34,786 nucleotides of DNA from Lonsdalea quercina subsp. quercina (GCF_000688695.1 NZ_JIBQ01000009.1:335507-370292); one strand, 5' to 3'; counted from the stretch's first letter, positions 7,963 through 17,101 are shown. Notes: generated by a model from the sequence alone, not told the origin. Made by a program: numbers and translations.

Positions 7963-8034
7963 GATAACTATCCTTTGTTTAGCCGCGCCCTCTGGCGCAT
8001 CGTTGTGAAGTATGAGCGATAAATCTGATGGTTT

Positions 8035-9132
8035 TCAACCATCTTCGTTTTTTATCACCGCATTGGCGAATGACAGAGCAAACGCGGTTTCCGGCATCCC
8101 CAGTGAATAACCCGCCTCGACAATCTTTCGCCACTCCTGATCGGAGAGAGTAATGCCATCAGCCATGCGCTCGCGGCAAGCAATTATTTCCGGTTCACCC
8201 GCCATCAGGATAGGCGCGGCAGGATCGGGAGTGCGCGAAGAGCGTACGTAGTCCAGCATGGCATCATATTCCCGACGCAACCACTCCATACCAACCAGTT
8301 GAGCAGGGTCGATCACGATGGTCGTCATATTATTAACGATAGCCCCGGCACGTTCGTTTTCCGGCTGGATAGTTCCGCCGCCGGACAAGATCCCCGCCAG
8401 CAGTTCTGCCGCCATAATTAATCCCCCGCCCTTGTGTCTGGCAATGGGCCGCAGCGCGCCGGGACGCGCTTCATCCCACATCACGCTGGGATCGTTGGTC
8501 AGACGCCCCTCATTATCGAACATCACCTCTTCATCGAAGGTTTTTCCCGCCAGATAAGCCACCCGCGTTTTCCCCAGGGCGACCATGCTGGTTGCAAAAT
8601 CAAGAATGAACGGCGGATTTTCGCTGCTGCCTGGGAAAGCAATACAGATAGGATTAGTGCCGAAACGGCTTTCGCTGCCGCTGAACGGCGCCACGATGGG
8701 CGGAAGATCGTTAACGTTGACAAAGTGGATGGCGATCAGGCCCTCATCGGCCGCCATTTCACCATAGGTTCCAATGCGCCCAAGGTGGCAGGTCGACGAT
8801 AGCGTCATCAGACAGACGCCCGTCGTTTTGACGCGATCGATAGCCGCCTGCATGGCCTCTTTGCCCGTACGCTGACCGAACCCGCGGTCGCCGCTAAACT
8901 GCAACACGGCCCCCGCGTCTTTGATCAGCCGTGCAGGCGTATTGGGATGCATAGCCCCTTGCCCGATGAAGCGGACATACTCCGGCAACATCCCGACGCC
9001 GTGGCTATCATGCCCTTTCAAATTAGCGCCAACCAGATGCGCCGCCACGCAATCCGCTTCACTTTCATCACATCCAAGCTGCTGCAATAACTGCTGTGCC
9101 ACCTGCGTTAAACGTTGTGCTGATATCTGCAT
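8035..9132 (-). CDS. Ldh2/YbiC-type NAD(P)-dependent 2-hydroxyacid dehydrogenase (HcxB-like)
   Basis: A member of the malate/L-lactate dehydrogenase (Ldh_2) family, which has its own fold and oxidises 2-hydroxycarboxylates with NAD(P). It is closest by eye to E. coli YbiC/HcxB, sharing GHDSHGVGMLPEYVR near the N-terminus (with the catalytic His), CHLGRIG, APFSGSESRFGTNP, ILDFATS and KGGGLIMAAELLAG. The exact substrate cannot be read from sequence. The start at 9132 gives 365 residues; GGGA lies 8 bases upstream. An in-frame ATG 6 bases earlier is equally possible, while the extension to 9219 adds an unrelated leader. It lies between ptsG and hinT, where E. coli has fhuE, after the ptsG terminator and so probably on its own promoter. 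Confidence 0.87.
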   Translation of the reverse strand: MQISAQRLTQVAQQLLQQLGCDESEADCVAAHLVGANLKGHDSHGVGMLPEYVRFIGQGAMHPNTPARLIKDAGAVLQFSGDRGFGQRTGKEAMQAAIDRVKTTGVCLMTLSSTCHLGRIGTYGEMAADEGLIAIHFVNVNDLPPIVAPFSGSESRFGTNPICIAFPGSSENPPFILDFATSMVALGKTRVAYLAGKTFDEEVMFDNEGRLTNDPSVMWDEARPGALRPIARHKGGGLIMAAELLAGILSGGGTIQPENERAGAIVNNMTTIVIDPAQLVGMEWLRREYDAMLDYVRSSRTPDPAAPILMAGEPEIIACRERMADGITLSDQEWRKIVEAGYSLGMPETAFALSFANAVIKNEDG

Positions 9133-9234
9133 TGTCATTTTCCCAAGTGTAAGTGATGGGATTATCCTACTGCCGAACCTCACCTCGGGGGAATGCTCTT
9201 GTGTCGCCGCATAATCCACGCAGAGTTCGCGGCC

Positions 9235-9259
9235 ATAAAAAAAGGGGCTTGCGCCCCTT
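9235..9259 (-). terminator. Intrinsic terminator of ptsG
   Basis: Read on the minus strand, AAGGGGC, a 4-base loop and GCCCCTT are followed directly by a run of Ts. It starts 26 bases after the ptsG stop. Confidence 0.9.
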
Positions 9260-9285
9260 AGTTTGATACGTGTGAAGTGTGACTA

Positions 9286-10719
9286 TCAGCTGTTACGGAT
9301 AAAGTCGTCCATATCCGTTTTCAGGTTGTCAGACTTGGTGCCAAAAATAGCCTGCACGCCGGAGCCTGCGACCACCACGCCCGCTGCACCCAGGCTTTTC
9401 AGACCCGCCTGGTCTACTTTAGATACGTCCGCCACGCTCACGCGCAGACGAGTGATACACGCATCCAGGTTAGTGATGTTGTCTTTACCGCCAAACGCAG
9501 TGACCAGCGCCGCCGCCATTTCGCCGCCGCCGGCAACTGATTTATCTTCTGACGCCACTTCACGACCCGGCGTTTTCAAATTCAGTTTGGCAATCAGTAC
9601 GCGGAAGAGCGTGTAGTACACCAGCGCGTAGCCCAGACCGACGATCGGGAACAGCCACAGTTTGCTGCCGTTACCGCTCAGGACGATGAAGTCGATCAAG
9701 CCATGCGAGAAACTGGTGCCGTCACGCATTCCCAACAGAATACAGATCGGGAACGCCAGTCCAGCCAAAATCGCGTGGATGGCATACAGCAACGGTGCGA
9801 CAAACATGAAGGAGAATTCAATCGGCTCAGTGATCCCGGTCAGGAATGCCGTCAGCGCGGCTGAGATCATGATACCCGCGACTTTGGCGCGGTTTTCCGG
9901 TCTTGCAGAGTGCCAAATGGCAATCGCTGCCGCCGGCAGACCATACATTTTAAACAGGAAGCCGCCGGACAGTTTACCCGCCGTCGGGTCGCCCGCCATG
10001 TAGCGAGGGATATCGCCGTGGAAAACCTGACCCGCAGCGTTAGTGTATTCGCCGATCTGCATCTGGAAAGGCACGTTCCAGATGTGGTGCAGACCGAACG
10101 GCACCAGAGAACGCTCGATCAGACCATACAAGCCGAACGCCACCACCGGGTTCTGGTAAGCGGCCCACTGAGAAAACTCCTGAATAGCCGTACCAATCGG
10201 CGGCCAAACGAAAGACAGCACCACACCCAGCAAAATTGCGCACAGACCAGAGATGATCGGCACAAAACGCTTACCGGCAAAGAAGCCCAGATATTCCGGC
10301 AGTTTGATGCGGTAGAAGCGGTTGAACATGTAGGCCGCGATAGAACCGGCGATGATCCCGCCGAGAACCCCGGTATCCGCCAGATGCTTCGCAGCAATTT
10401 CCTCTGCGGGCATGTGCAGGACGAGCGGTGCGACAACGGACAACGTTTTCACCATGATGCCATAGGCAACGACGGCGGCCAGGGCGGAAACCCCGTCGTT
10501 ATTCGTGAACCCCAGCGCCACGCCGATCGCGAAAATCAACGGCATATTGGCAAAGACAGATCCACCCGCTTCCGCCATGACGTGGGAAACGACTGCGGGC
10601 AACCAGCTAAAATTGGCCGCACCGACGCCCAGCAGAATACCTGCGATGGGCAGCACGGATACCGGCAGCATTAGCGATTTACCTACTTTTTGCAGGTTTG
10701 CGAATGCATTCTTGAACAT
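9286..10719 (-). CDS. ptsG: Glucose-specific PTS transporter EIICB (PtsG)
   Basis: Inner-membrane glucose permease and phosphotransferase of the PTS. It takes phosphate from EIIA-Glc (Crr) onto Cys421 and passes it to glucose during import. At 477 residues it has exactly the E. coli length. The EIIC domain (residues about 1-390, multiple membrane segments) includes the [12 protein letters not shown] motif; a linker leads to the EIIB domain with the phosphorylation site [10 protein letters not shown]. The ATG at 10719 is preceded by AGGAG in a leader very like that of E. coli; the open frame continues upstream to 10881 only by chance, through the promoter. CRP and Mlc sites and an SgrS pairing site lie upstream, pointing to glucose induction, catabolite control and small-RNA repression under sugar-phosphate stress. 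Confidence 0.98.
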   Translation of the reverse strand: MFKNAFANLQKVGKSLMLPVSVLPIAGILLGVGAANFSWLPAVVSHVMAEAGGSVFANMPLIFAIGVALGFTNNDGVSALAAVVAYGIMVKTLSVVAPLVLHMPAEEIAAKHLADTGVLGGIIAGSIAAYMFNRFYRIKLPEYLGFFAGKRFVPIISGLCAILLGVVLSFVWPPIGTAIQEFSQWAAYQNPVVAFGLYGLIERSLVPFGLHHIWNVPFQMQIGEYTNAAGQVFHGDIPRYMAGDPTAGKLSGGFLFKMYGLPAAAIAIWHSARPENRAKVAGIMISAALTAFLTGITEPIEFSFMFVAPLLYAIHAILAGLAFPICILLGMRDGTSFSHGLIDFIVLSGNGSKLWLFPIVGLGYALVYYTLFRVLIAKLNLKTPGREVASEDKSVAGGGEMAAALVTAFGGKDNITNLDACITRLRVSVADVSKVDQAGLKSLGAAGVVVAGSGVQAIFGTKSDNLKTDMDDFIRNS

Positions 10720-10725
10720 AATTGA

Positions 10726-10740
10726 GTGTGCTCCTGAGTG
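10726..10740 (-). promoter_or_regulatory. ptsG ribosome site with predicted SgrS small-RNA pairing region
   Basis: CACTCAGGAGCACAC covers the Shine-Dalgarno sequence of ptsG. It matches the segment of E. coli ptsG mRNA that pairs with SgrS (CUGAG and GUGUG stretches), which causes Hfq/RNase E-dependent silencing under glucose-phosphate stress. sgrS itself is not in the window. Confidence 0.65.
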
Positions 10741-10815
10741 ATAGTGCTTTGCTTCTGATACGTGATGCGAAGGTGGGAGGATATCCTTCAGAGTGCAAGG
10801 ATGTCGCCGCATCCT

Positions 10816-10843
10816 TTTATTTTTTACGCAGACTAAAATAAAT
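10816..10843 (-). promoter_or_regulatory. Predicted Mlc operator of ptsG
   Basis: An AT-rich dyad centred on TTTTAGTCTGCGTAAAA (minus strand), aligned with the E. coli ptsG segment TTTTACTCTGTGTAATAAA that binds the glucose repressor Mlc. It lies between the proximal CRP site and the start codon, as in E. coli. Confidence 0.6.
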
Positions 10844-10856
10844 ACTGCACCCAATG

Positions 10857-10872
10857 TTTGATAGCTGTCACG
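10857..10872 (-). promoter_or_regulatory. Proximal CRP site of ptsG
   Basis: CGTGACAGCTATCAAA on the minus strand corresponds to the E. coli ptsG CRP site (CGTGATAGCCGTCAAA) just upstream of promoter P1. It matches TGTGA-N6-TCACA in most positions. Confidence 0.7.
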
Positions 10873-10918
10873 TTTCAACACAACAACACGCTGTAAATAT
10901 TACGGAAGTTGCATTTTT

Positions 10919-10934
10919 TGTGATCAACATCTAA
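10919..10934 (-). promoter_or_regulatory. Distal CRP-like site of ptsG
   Basis: Read on the plus strand, TGTGA-N6-TCTAA; one half-site is perfect. It is centred about 62 bases upstream of the proximal site, comparable to the second CRP site of E. coli ptsG. Confidence 0.45.
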
Positions 10935-10947
10935 AAACGGCAACAAA

Positions 10948-10967
10948 CTCCAGGAATTTTTCTGGAG
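10948..10967 (-). terminator. Possible weak terminator after tatD
   Basis: A 6-bp stem (CTCCAG / CTGGAG) with an AT-rich loop, followed on the minus strand by TTTGTT. It lies 62 bases after the tatD stop and before the ptsG control region. The stem is short, so this is tentative. Confidence 0.35.
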
Positions 10968-11028
10968 ACAGGCTACCCAACCGCCTAATTAATTACGAGG
11001 TCCAAAAAAATCCAACCATTCTCATTCA

Positions 11029-11832
11029 CTATCTGGCAGGGGTCAACCGCGCAGGATCAATGTGGAATAGGTCCGCAAAGTTGTTGCTGGTGGTCTCCGC
11101 CAGCGTGTCGAGACTGACGTTTTTAAGCACCGCCAGATACTCCGCCACATCGCGGACATAGGCCGGCTGGTTCTCTTTACCTCGGTACGGCACCGGCGCC
11201 AACCAGGGAGAATCTGTTTCGATTAGCATGCGATCTAACGGCACATACCGCGCCACTTCTCTCAGCGCTTCCGCCGTACGGAAGGTCACGATACCGGAAA
11301 ACGAGATATAGAATCCCATATCCAGCAGCTTTTCAGCGGTATCTTTATCTTCGGTAAAGCAGTGTAAAACCCCGCGGCACTCGTTGGCTTTTTCTTCCGC
11401 CAAAATCGCCAGCGTATCGGCGCGCGCTGAACGCGTGTGAACGATGATCGGCTTATTCAGCTCGCGTCCGATGCGAATATGTTCGCGGAAGGAGGCTTGC
11501 TGACGGCCGATGGCGTCCGGGTCCTGTTCATAGTGGTAATCCAGCCCCGTTTCACCCAGCGCGACCACCTCAGGCAATGCGGCCAGCTCACGCAGCTCAG
11601 CGTAATCATAAGGTTCTTCCATGCTGAGGGGGTGCACGCCGCAGGAAAAGGCAACGTTGTCCCTTTCGCCGATCAACGTTTTCATCGAACGGAATCCCGG
11701 TAAGGTGGTAGCGACGGCCAGGAAGAAACGCACATCCCGCTCTTCGGCTTTCGTCAGTACATCAGAGACGTCTCGGTGCAGAGACTGATAATCAAGACCA
11801 TCGAGATGGCAGTGGGAATCAACAAGCAACAT
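11029..11832 (-). CDS. ycfH: TatD-family metal-dependent hydrolase (YcfH)
   Basis: A TIM-barrel metallohydrolase of the TatD DNase family. The 267 residues align over the full length with E. coli YcfH (265). Metal ligands are visible in order: DSHCHLD at the N-terminus (His7 and His9), the Glu in ALGETGLDYHYE, His in PIIVHTRSA, His in GVLHCFTED, and Asp in ETDSPWLAPVP. Relatives act as 3'-exonucleases or D-aminoacyl-tRNA deacylases; the physiological substrate of YcfH is not settled. The start is 18 bases after the holB stop, so it is the distal gene of the pabC-mltG-tmk-holB-ycfH operon. Confidence 0.94.
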   Translation of the reverse strand: MLLVDSHCHLDGLDYQSLHRDVSDVLTKAEERDVRFFLAVATTLPGFRSMKTLIGERDNVAFSCGVHPLSMEEPYDYAELRELAALPEVVALGETGLDYHYEQDPDAIGRQQASFREHIRIGRELNKPIIVHTRSARADTLAILAEEKANECRGVLHCFTEDKDTAEKLLDMGFYISFSGIVTFRTAEALREVARYVPLDRMLIETDSPWLAPVPYRGKENQPAYVRDVAEYLAVLKNVSLDTLAETTSNNFADLFHIDPARLTPAR

Positions 11833-11850
11833 AGTGGCTATCCGATAGTT

Positions 11851-12864
11851 TTAAGCAGTAAATGGATGAGGTAATCGAGGAGACGGCACAGATAAACTCT
11901 GTTCCCAATCGAGCAACAGCGAAGTGAGCAGCAATTCGCGATTGGCTCCCGTGATGGTGCGCAGCTGGTGGCGACACTGCAGCCAACGACGCAGCGCGAA
12001 CAGCAACTGGTCAGGCGTCAGCGCCCTCGCCAGCTGTTCAACCAGCGTAAGCTGATCCTGATTGACCAGGTGTGAACTTGCGCTCTGGTGACATTTCAAC
12101 GCGTCCAGAAATAGCGAGGCAACCCAGTGAATACGCTCATCGGTGTCATCCCCATTGAGCGGCGTCACCAGAGACAACATGTTCCGTTGCGCCAGACAAC
12201 CCGAAAGCGACTGACACAGCGTGAGACGCGGTTGCCATTGTCCCGGTTGCAATAGATGCTCCGCCGCCAGTGGCGCGCCCGCATAAAGTCGCAGCGCCGT
12301 CCGTAACGCCGGCTCGTCCGTATGTCCGCGCTGACGCAACCAGTGCATGGCATGCGCCTCTTCGGGGACAGGCAAGTAGTAATAAGAACACCGGCTGCGC
12401 AGCGTCGCCAACAATCGCGACGGCTCACGGCACCCCAGAATGAAATAGGTGTCCTGAGGCGGCTCTTCCAGCGTTTTTAATAAGGCATTGGCCGCCGCTT
12501 CGGTCAATAATTCAGCCTGAGGCAGGCTAACGACTTTCGCCCCTCCCTGCCGCGAGCGCTGATAGACTTTTTCTAGCACCGCCCGCACGGCATCCACGCC
12601 CAGGCTTTGTTTGCCTTTTTCTAAGGTGAGAGTGTGCCAGTCCGGATGCGTACCCGCGCTCATTAACTGGCAAGCGTGGCAATGCCCGCAGCTTTTCATG
12701 CCCTCCGGCTGTTGGCACATCAGCCAGCGGCTCAAGGCATAGCTTAAGGAGGATTCGCCCATTCCCGCCAGCGCATGGATGAGCAGCGCATGGTGACCCC
12801 GACCAGCCTGATGTTGGGTCAGCAGTTGGCGGTAGGGAGCATTTAGCCACGGGTACCACTCCAT
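11851..12864 (-). CDS. holB: DNA polymerase III delta-prime subunit HolB
   Basis: The delta-prime subunit of the clamp-loader complex, which helps open and load the beta sliding clamp. The 337 residues match E. coli HolB (334). The AAA+ fold begins with a modified P-loop region (AGRGHHALLIHALAGMG); a zinc module follows (CGHCHACQLMSAGTHPD), then the NALLKTLEEPP and LLATLRSRC motifs (sensor region and SRC box). The ATG at 12862-12864 overlaps the tmk stop by one base (TGATG), implying translational coupling. A longer frame to 12906 would add 14 unrelated residues inside tmk. Confidence 0.95.
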   Translation of the reverse strand: MEWYPWLNAPYRQLLTQHQAGRGHHALLIHALAGMGESSLSYALSRWLMCQQPEGMKSCGHCHACQLMSAGTHPDWHTLTLEKGKQSLGVDAVRAVLEKVYQRSRQGGAKVVSLPQAELLTEAAANALLKTLEEPPQDTYFILGCREPSRLLATLRSRCSYYYLPVPEEAHAMHWLRQRGHTDEPALRTALRLYAGAPLAAEHLLQPGQWQPRLTLCQSLSGCLAQRNMLSLVTPLNGDDTDERIHWVASLFLDALKCHQSASSHLVNQDQLTLVEQLARALTPDQLLFALRRWLQCRHQLRTITGANRELLLTSLLLDWEQSLSVPSPRLPHPFTA

Positions 12865-13517
12865 CAGCCCGGTTCTCCGCATGTCAGGCCAAGATGCGTC
12901 AGCCACTCGGCAAGCGCCTGATGAATGTCGTGACTCACGTTTTCCAGCGTTTGCCCGGCATCTATCGTCACAATACTCGGGTCGGCAGCGGCCAGCGCCT
13001 GATAACGGGCTCGAGTGCGATCAAAGAATGCCAGCGACTCCTGCTCGATACGGTCAAGTGCTCCGCGCTGACGCGCACGCTGTAAACCGACGGCCGGGGG
13101 AAGATCGAGATACAAAGTCATATCGGGACGAAAATCGCCCAGCACCGTGTCACGCAGAGACGTCATCAATGTTTGATCGATCCCGCGACCGCCGCCTTGA
13201 TAAGCCTGAGAGGAAAGATCATGACGATCACCAACTACCCAAGCGCCCCGCTGCAACGCGGGCTTGATGATGTTTTCCACCAATTGCACTCGCGCTGCGT
13301 AGAGCATCAACAGTTCGGCCTTATCCGTCAGTTTTTCGCCTTCGACACCCTGTTTAATCAGAGTACGCAATTGCTCGGCCAGCGGGGTGCCGCCCGGCTC
13401 ACGGGTGAAAACAACCTCTTCAATGCCAAACTGGCGCAAGGTTGCCACCACCACGTTGCGAGCGCTGGTTTTTCCGGCCCCTTCCAGCCCTTCGATGACG
13501 ATGAATTTACTGTGCAT
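12864..13517 (-). CDS. tmk: Thymidylate kinase
   Basis: Phosphorylates dTMP to dTDP with ATP, in the cytoplasm. The 217 residues compare with 213 in E. coli. The P-loop GLEGAGKTS lies at residues 10-18, the [15 protein letters not shown] substrate stretch follows, and the [17 protein letters not shown] motif and an Arg-containing LID ([12 protein letters not shown]) come next. The gene overlaps the end of mltG by 11 bases and touches holB by one base, so the three are co-translated. Confidence 0.96.
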   Translation of the reverse strand: MHSKFIVIEGLEGAGKTSARNVVVATLRQFGIEEVVFTREPGGTPLAEQLRTLIKQGVEGEKLTDKAELLMLYAARVQLVENIIKPALQRGAWVVGDRHDLSSQAYQGGGRGIDQTLMTSLRDTVLGDFRPDMTLYLDLPPAVGLQRARQRGALDRIEQESLAFFDRTRARYQALAAADPSIVTIDAGQTLENVSHDIHQALAEWLTHLGLTCGEPG

Positions 13518-14535
13518 GCTTTTCCTTTACGGCTACCGACGCGTTACGGTATTCCCGCACCGCGCGATTGTGGTCGGATAAATTGGTGGTGAACGTGTGT
13601 CCCCCCTTTCCATCCGCGACAAAATAGAGATAGTTTGTTTTTTCAGGATGCGCCGCAGCTTCCAGTGACGCTTTGCCCGGCATGGCTATCGGCGTCGGCG
13701 GCAGGCCGCTAATGACGTAAGTGTTGTATGCTGTCGGCGTATCCAGTGCGCTGCGCGTGATGGTGCCATTATAGCGTTCTCCCATGCCGTAAATCACCGT
13801 GGGATCCGTTTGCAAACGCATTCCCACGCGCAAGCGGTTGATAAAGACCGATGCAATCAATGCTCTTTCACTGCCGATTGCCGTTTCCTTTTCGATGATT
13901 GACGCCATCGTCAGCAGCTCTTCTTTATTCTTGTATGGCAGACCGTCCTCGCGCCCCTGCCAGACTTCGTCGACGATTTTATCCATCCGCTGGAGAGCGC
14001 GCGTCAGTACGGTTTTATCCGTCATACCCGCGGTGTGTAGATAGGTGTCCGGGTAAAACCAGCCTTCGGGGTTGGGCCGATCCTTGATACCCAGCGCTTC
14101 GGCAATTTCCTGGGGGTTCTTCCCGGTCAGCATTTTTTTAAGATACGGCGCCTGCTGTAGGGTTTCCAACCAGTCACGCAGTCGCGATCCTTCCACAAAC
14201 CGAATGGCGAACTGCGCTTCTTTACCGCTGTCCAGTAGGGCCAGCATCTGCCGAACCGTCATTCCGGGTTGCAAGCGGTAGGTGCCGGCTTTGAAATTGC
14301 CCAGCGCCGGTTCCAGCCGCAATAGTACGGGGAAGCGCCAGCTGGCAGACAGAATCTTCTGTTCCGCTAGTTGCTGTTCAAGCGCTTCATGACCGGCTCC
14401 CGCCGGGAGAGTAAAAAGGGTTTCCTGAGTGATCTTGAGCGGCGAGGCAGCGAACTGCTGCACCTGTTTCCACAGGATGAAAGCCCCTACGACCACAAGA
14501 CCGATGCAACCAATCCCAATTTTCATTCTCTTCAT
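13507..14535 (-). CDS. mltG: Endolytic murein transglycosylase MltG
   Basis: Inner-membrane lytic transglycosylase (YceG/DUF1346) that cuts nascent glycan strands and sets their length. The protein has 342 residues (E. coli 340). Residues about 5-24 form a single N-terminal membrane anchor; the LysM-like region precedes the catalytic domain, which carries the motif [10 protein letters not shown] with Glu217, the equivalent of catalytic Glu218 in E. coli. The conserved [17 protein letters not shown] and [13 protein letters not shown] stretches are intact. The gene starts 9 bases after the pabC stop and its end overlaps tmk. Confidence 0.96.
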   Translation of the reverse strand: MKRMKIGIGCIGLVVVGAFILWKQVQQFAASPLKITQETLFTLPAGAGHEALEQQLAEQKILSASWRFPVLLRLEPALGNFKAGTYRLQPGMTVRQMLALLDSGKEAQFAIRFVEGSRLRDWLETLQQAPYLKKMLTGKNPQEIAEALGIKDRPNPEGWFYPDTYLHTAGMTDKTVLTRALQRMDKIVDEVWQGREDGLPYKNKEELLTMASIIEKETAIGSERALIASVFINRLRVGMRLQTDPTVIYGMGERYNGTITRSALDTPTAYNTYVISGLPPTPIAMPGKASLEAAAHPEKTNYLYFVADGKGGHTFTTNLSDHNRAVREYRNASVAVKEKHAQ

Positions 14536-14544
14536 AACATTCCA

Positions 14545-15345
14545 TTACTCACAGTTAGGGCTCAGGAAGTCATAGAGATCTCGTGAGCGATAACACCAGG
14601 CTTCGGCCCGGTTGACAGAAATTAATGGCATCAAAGCATTACAAATAAGCACTTCGTCAGCCGTCGCCAGGGCGTCCAGCGGGGCGGCGACAACTTGCAG
14701 CTGATAGTCTGATTGTTCCAGCAATTTCACAATATGGCGTCGCGTCAGGCCATCGACGCCGGACTGCGAAACATCCGGGGTAAAAACTTGATTGCCGCGC
14801 CGCCAGAATAAATTAGCCGCACAGCATTCCACTAGCTTGTCGTGGGTGTCAAGCACCAGGGCCTCGTCAGCGTTCTGCTGGTCAAGGTGCCGGCGGATCA
14901 TCACCTGCTCCAGACGATTCAGATGTTTTATGCCGGCCAGGAGTGAGCTCCTCGCTAATTTTATCGGGCTAAGCGCCAACACGATGCCATCCCGACGCCA
15001 GTTATCGTAATGTGCTGGGTAATCAGTGTGCATAACCATCCGGACCGGGGCGATACATCCCTTCGGACTGTAGCCCCTTCCCCCCATGCCACGAGTCACG
15101 ACGGCTTTTACCACGCCCCTCGCCTTCCCCTCAGCAGCCTGTTGCATCTCTGCCGACAACAAGTCCCAGTCAATATCCGGAAGCATCAGCACCTGTGCCG
15201 CACGTTGCAGTCGCTGAATATGACGTTCGAGCCATACCACACGTCCGTTGAGCACCCGAGCCGTGGTAAAACAGCCGTCGCCGTACTGTACGCTACGATC
15301 AGAAGCGGGCAAATATTGGTCTAATACCCCATTAATCAACCACAT
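14545..15345 (-). CDS. pabC: Aminodeoxychorismate lyase PabC
   Basis: A PLP enzyme of fold type IV that converts 4-amino-4-deoxychorismate to p-aminobenzoate and pyruvate for folate synthesis. The 266 residues compare with 269 in E. coli. The Schiff-base lysine is Lys140 in AGIKHLNRLEQV; the N-terminal QYGDGCFTTARV and VVTRGMGGRGY motifs fit the family. It is the first gene of the run pabC-mltG-tmk-holB-ycfH, separated from fabF upstream by that gene's terminator. Confidence 0.94.
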   Translation of the reverse strand: MWLINGVLDQYLPASDRSVQYGDGCFTTARVLNGRVVWLERHIQRLQRAAQVLMLPDIDWDLLSAEMQQAAEGKARGVVKAVVTRGMGGRGYSPKGCIAPVRMVMHTDYPAHYDNWRRDGIVLALSPIKLARSSLLAGIKHLNRLEQVMIRRHLDQQNADEALVLDTHDKLVECCAANLFWRRGNQVFTPDVSQSGVDGLTRRHIVKLLEQSDYQLQVVAAPLDALATADEVLICNALMPLISVNRAEAWCYRSRDLYDFLSPNCE

Positions 15346-15433
15346 AGATTCACTTCCACTTTATGACGGAAAGAGTGAGCTCAAACTCACGACCAAGGAA
15401 AATTAACCTTAACCTATTTTATTCAGGCAAAAA

Positions 15434-15456
15434 AAAGCCCGGAAGATCCGGGCTTT
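15434..15456 (-). terminator. Intrinsic terminator of the fab operon
   Basis: On the minus strand, AAAGCCCGG, a 5-base loop and CCGGGCTTT run into a T8 tract. It starts 16 bases after the fabF stop. Confidence 0.92.
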
Positions 15457-15471
15457 CATCAAGCACTCACG

Positions 15472-16713
15472 TCAGACTTTGCGGAAGACCAATGAACCAT
15501 TGGTGCCACCGAATCCGAATGAGTTACACAGCACGTATTCCATGCCAGAAACCTGACGAGCCTCATGAGGCACGAAATCCAGGTCGCAACCCTCATCCGG
15601 GTTATCAAGGTTGATCGTCGGCGGAATCGCCTGATCGCGCAGCGCAAGAACACACATAATGGATTCCACTGCGCCAGCCGCACCCAGCAGGTGACCTGTC
15701 ATTGACTTGGTCGAGCTGACCATCACGCGGGATGCGCTATCGCCAAAGACGGATTTCACCGCCTGAGTTTCGGCTTTATCGCCAACCGGGGTCGACGTGC
15801 CGTGCGCGTTGATATAGCCCACTTGTTCTGCGGTGATATTAGCATCGCGGAACGCATTGACCATTGCCTGCGCGGCGCCAGCACCGTCTGACGGCGGTGA
15901 CGTCATGTGGTACGCATCGCTGCTCATGCCAAAGCCGGTGATTTCAGCATAAATTTTGGCGCCTCGACGTTTAGCATGCTCGTACTCTTCAAGCACCATA
16001 ATGCCCGCGCCGTCGCCCAGTACGAACCCGTCACGATCTTTGTCCCACGGACGGCTCGCCGCCTGCGGATCGTCATTGCGGGTTGAAAGGGCACGGGCTG
16101 CGCCGAATCCACCTACGCCCAGCGGACTACTGGCTTTTTCGGCGCCACCGGCCAGCATTGCGTCAGCATCGCCATAAGCGATGATACGGGCAGCATGTCC
16201 GATGTTATGTACACCAGAAGTACAAGCAGTCGCGATGGAGATGCTTGGTCCCTGCAGACCAAACATGATGCTCAGATGACCGGCAACCATGTTCACGATA
16301 GTGGAAGGGACAAAGAAAGGACTGATTTTACGAGGGCCGCCACGAACCAGAGCCGCATGGTTTTCCTCAATCAGTCCCAGACCGCCAATACCCGAACCAA
16401 TGGCAGCACCAATACGTCCGGCATTGGCTTCTGTGACTTCGAGGCCCGAATCTTTCATAGCCTGAATACCGGCCACGACGCCGTACTGAATAAAAGCGTC
16501 CATCTTGCGAGCATCTTTACGCGAGATGAATTCTTCACAATTAAAATCGTCAACTAAGCCAGCAAAACGTGTTGCATAGGCACTAGTATCGAAATGATCA
16601 ATGGGTTTGATACCACTCTGACCGGCAAGCAAAGCCTTCCAAGTTGACTCAACTGTGTTGCCGACAGGAGATAACATGCCCAGACCAGTCACAACTACAC
16701 GACGCTTAGACAC
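15472..16713 (-). CDS. fabF: Beta-ketoacyl-ACP synthase II (FabF)
   Basis: Elongating condensing enzyme of fatty-acid synthesis, responsible for palmitoleate-to-vaccenate elongation and membrane response to temperature. The 413 residues equal the E. coli length. The thiolase-fold catalytic triad is complete: Cys164 ([10 protein letters not shown]), His304 (NAHGTSTP) and His341 ([13 protein letters not shown]). The start codon is GTG at 16711-16713 with a strong GGAGG 6 bases upstream, the same start as in E. coli. acpP lies 78 bases upstream, with a hairpin between them. Confidence 0.98.
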   Translation of the reverse strand: MSKRRVVVTGLGMLSPVGNTVESTWKALLAGQSGIKPIDHFDTSAYATRFAGLVDDFNCEEFISRKDARKMDAFIQYGVVAGIQAMKDSGLEVTEANAGRIGAAIGSGIGGLGLIEENHAALVRGGPRKISPFFVPSTIVNMVAGHLSIMFGLQGPSISIATACTSGVHNIGHAARIIAYGDADAMLAGGAEKASSPLGVGGFGAARALSTRNDDPQAASRPWDKDRDGFVLGDGAGIMVLEEYEHAKRRGAKIYAEITGFGMSSDAYHMTSPPSDGAGAAQAMVNAFRDANITAEQVGYINAHGTSTPVGDKAETQAVKSVFGDSASRVMVSSTKSMTGHLLGAAGAVESIMCVLALRDQAIPPTINLDNPDEGCDLDFVPHEARQVSGMEYVLCNSFGFGGTNGSLVFRKV

Positions 16714-16758
16714 GCTGATCCTCCAGGGAGGGAAAATACTGAGGTATTAAAGGAAACT

Positions 16759-16780
16759 TAGGCGGTCGAATGACCGCCTA
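16759..16780 (-). terminator. Hairpin between acpP and fabF
   Basis: A perfect 9-bp stem TAGGCGGTC / GACCGCCTA with a 4-base loop. The following sequence is only moderately T-rich, so it probably acts as a partial terminator or as a 3' stabiliser that lets acpP mRNA accumulate above fabF. Confidence 0.6.
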
Positions 16781-16791
16781 GATATGTTCAT

Positions 16792-17028
16792 TTACTGCTG
16801 GTTTGCCTGGATGAAATCAATTGCTGCCTGAACAGTAGTGATTTTTTCGGCTTCTTCGTCTGGAATCTCGGTATCAAACTCTTCTTCCAGAGCCATTACC
16901 AGCTCAACGGTGTCAAGAGAATCAGCGCCGAGGTCATCAACGAAGGAAGCATTGTTTACTACTTCTTCCGGCTTAACACCCAGCTGTTCAACGATGATTT
17001 TCTTAACGCGTTCTTCGATAGTGCTCAT
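16792..17028 (-). CDS. acpP: Acyl carrier protein
   Basis: The carrier of growing acyl chains in fatty-acid, lipid A and phospholipid synthesis. The 78 residues match E. coli AcpP almost throughout. Ser37 in [18 protein letters not shown] receives the 4'-phosphopantetheine arm; the protein is very acidic and four-helical. It lies in the fabG-acpP-fabF order, with a candidate promoter of its own in the 153-base gap after fabG. Confidence 0.99.
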   Translation of the reverse strand: MSTIEERVKKIIVEQLGVKPEEVVNNASFVDDLGADSLDTVELVMALEEEFDTEIPDEEAEKITTVQAAIDFIQANQQ

Positions 17029-17073
17029 ACTCTTAAATTTCCTATCAAAACTCGCTTTCGCGATGGTTTTCGT

Positions 17074-17101
17074 AGTGTATAAAATGTTGAAAAAGATGCA
17101 A
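17074..17101 (-). promoter_or_regulatory. Candidate acpP promoter
   Basis: On the minus strand TTGCAT, a 16-base spacer and TACACT lie about 45 bases upstream of the acpP ATG. An internal acpP promoter is known in E. coli. A small TCGC-GAAA-GCGA hairpin lies in the leader. Confidence 0.45.

Noticed and set aside
9910-10674. 254-codon plus-strand frame opposite ptsG
   Set aside because: Antisense shadow of a highly conserved gene, with low-complexity His/Arg/Asp composition and no ribosome site.
10720-10881. N-terminal extension of ptsG by 54 residues
   Set aside because: It would be translated from the promoter region itself, across the CRP and Mlc sites; the downstream start matches E. coli PtsG exactly at 477 residues.
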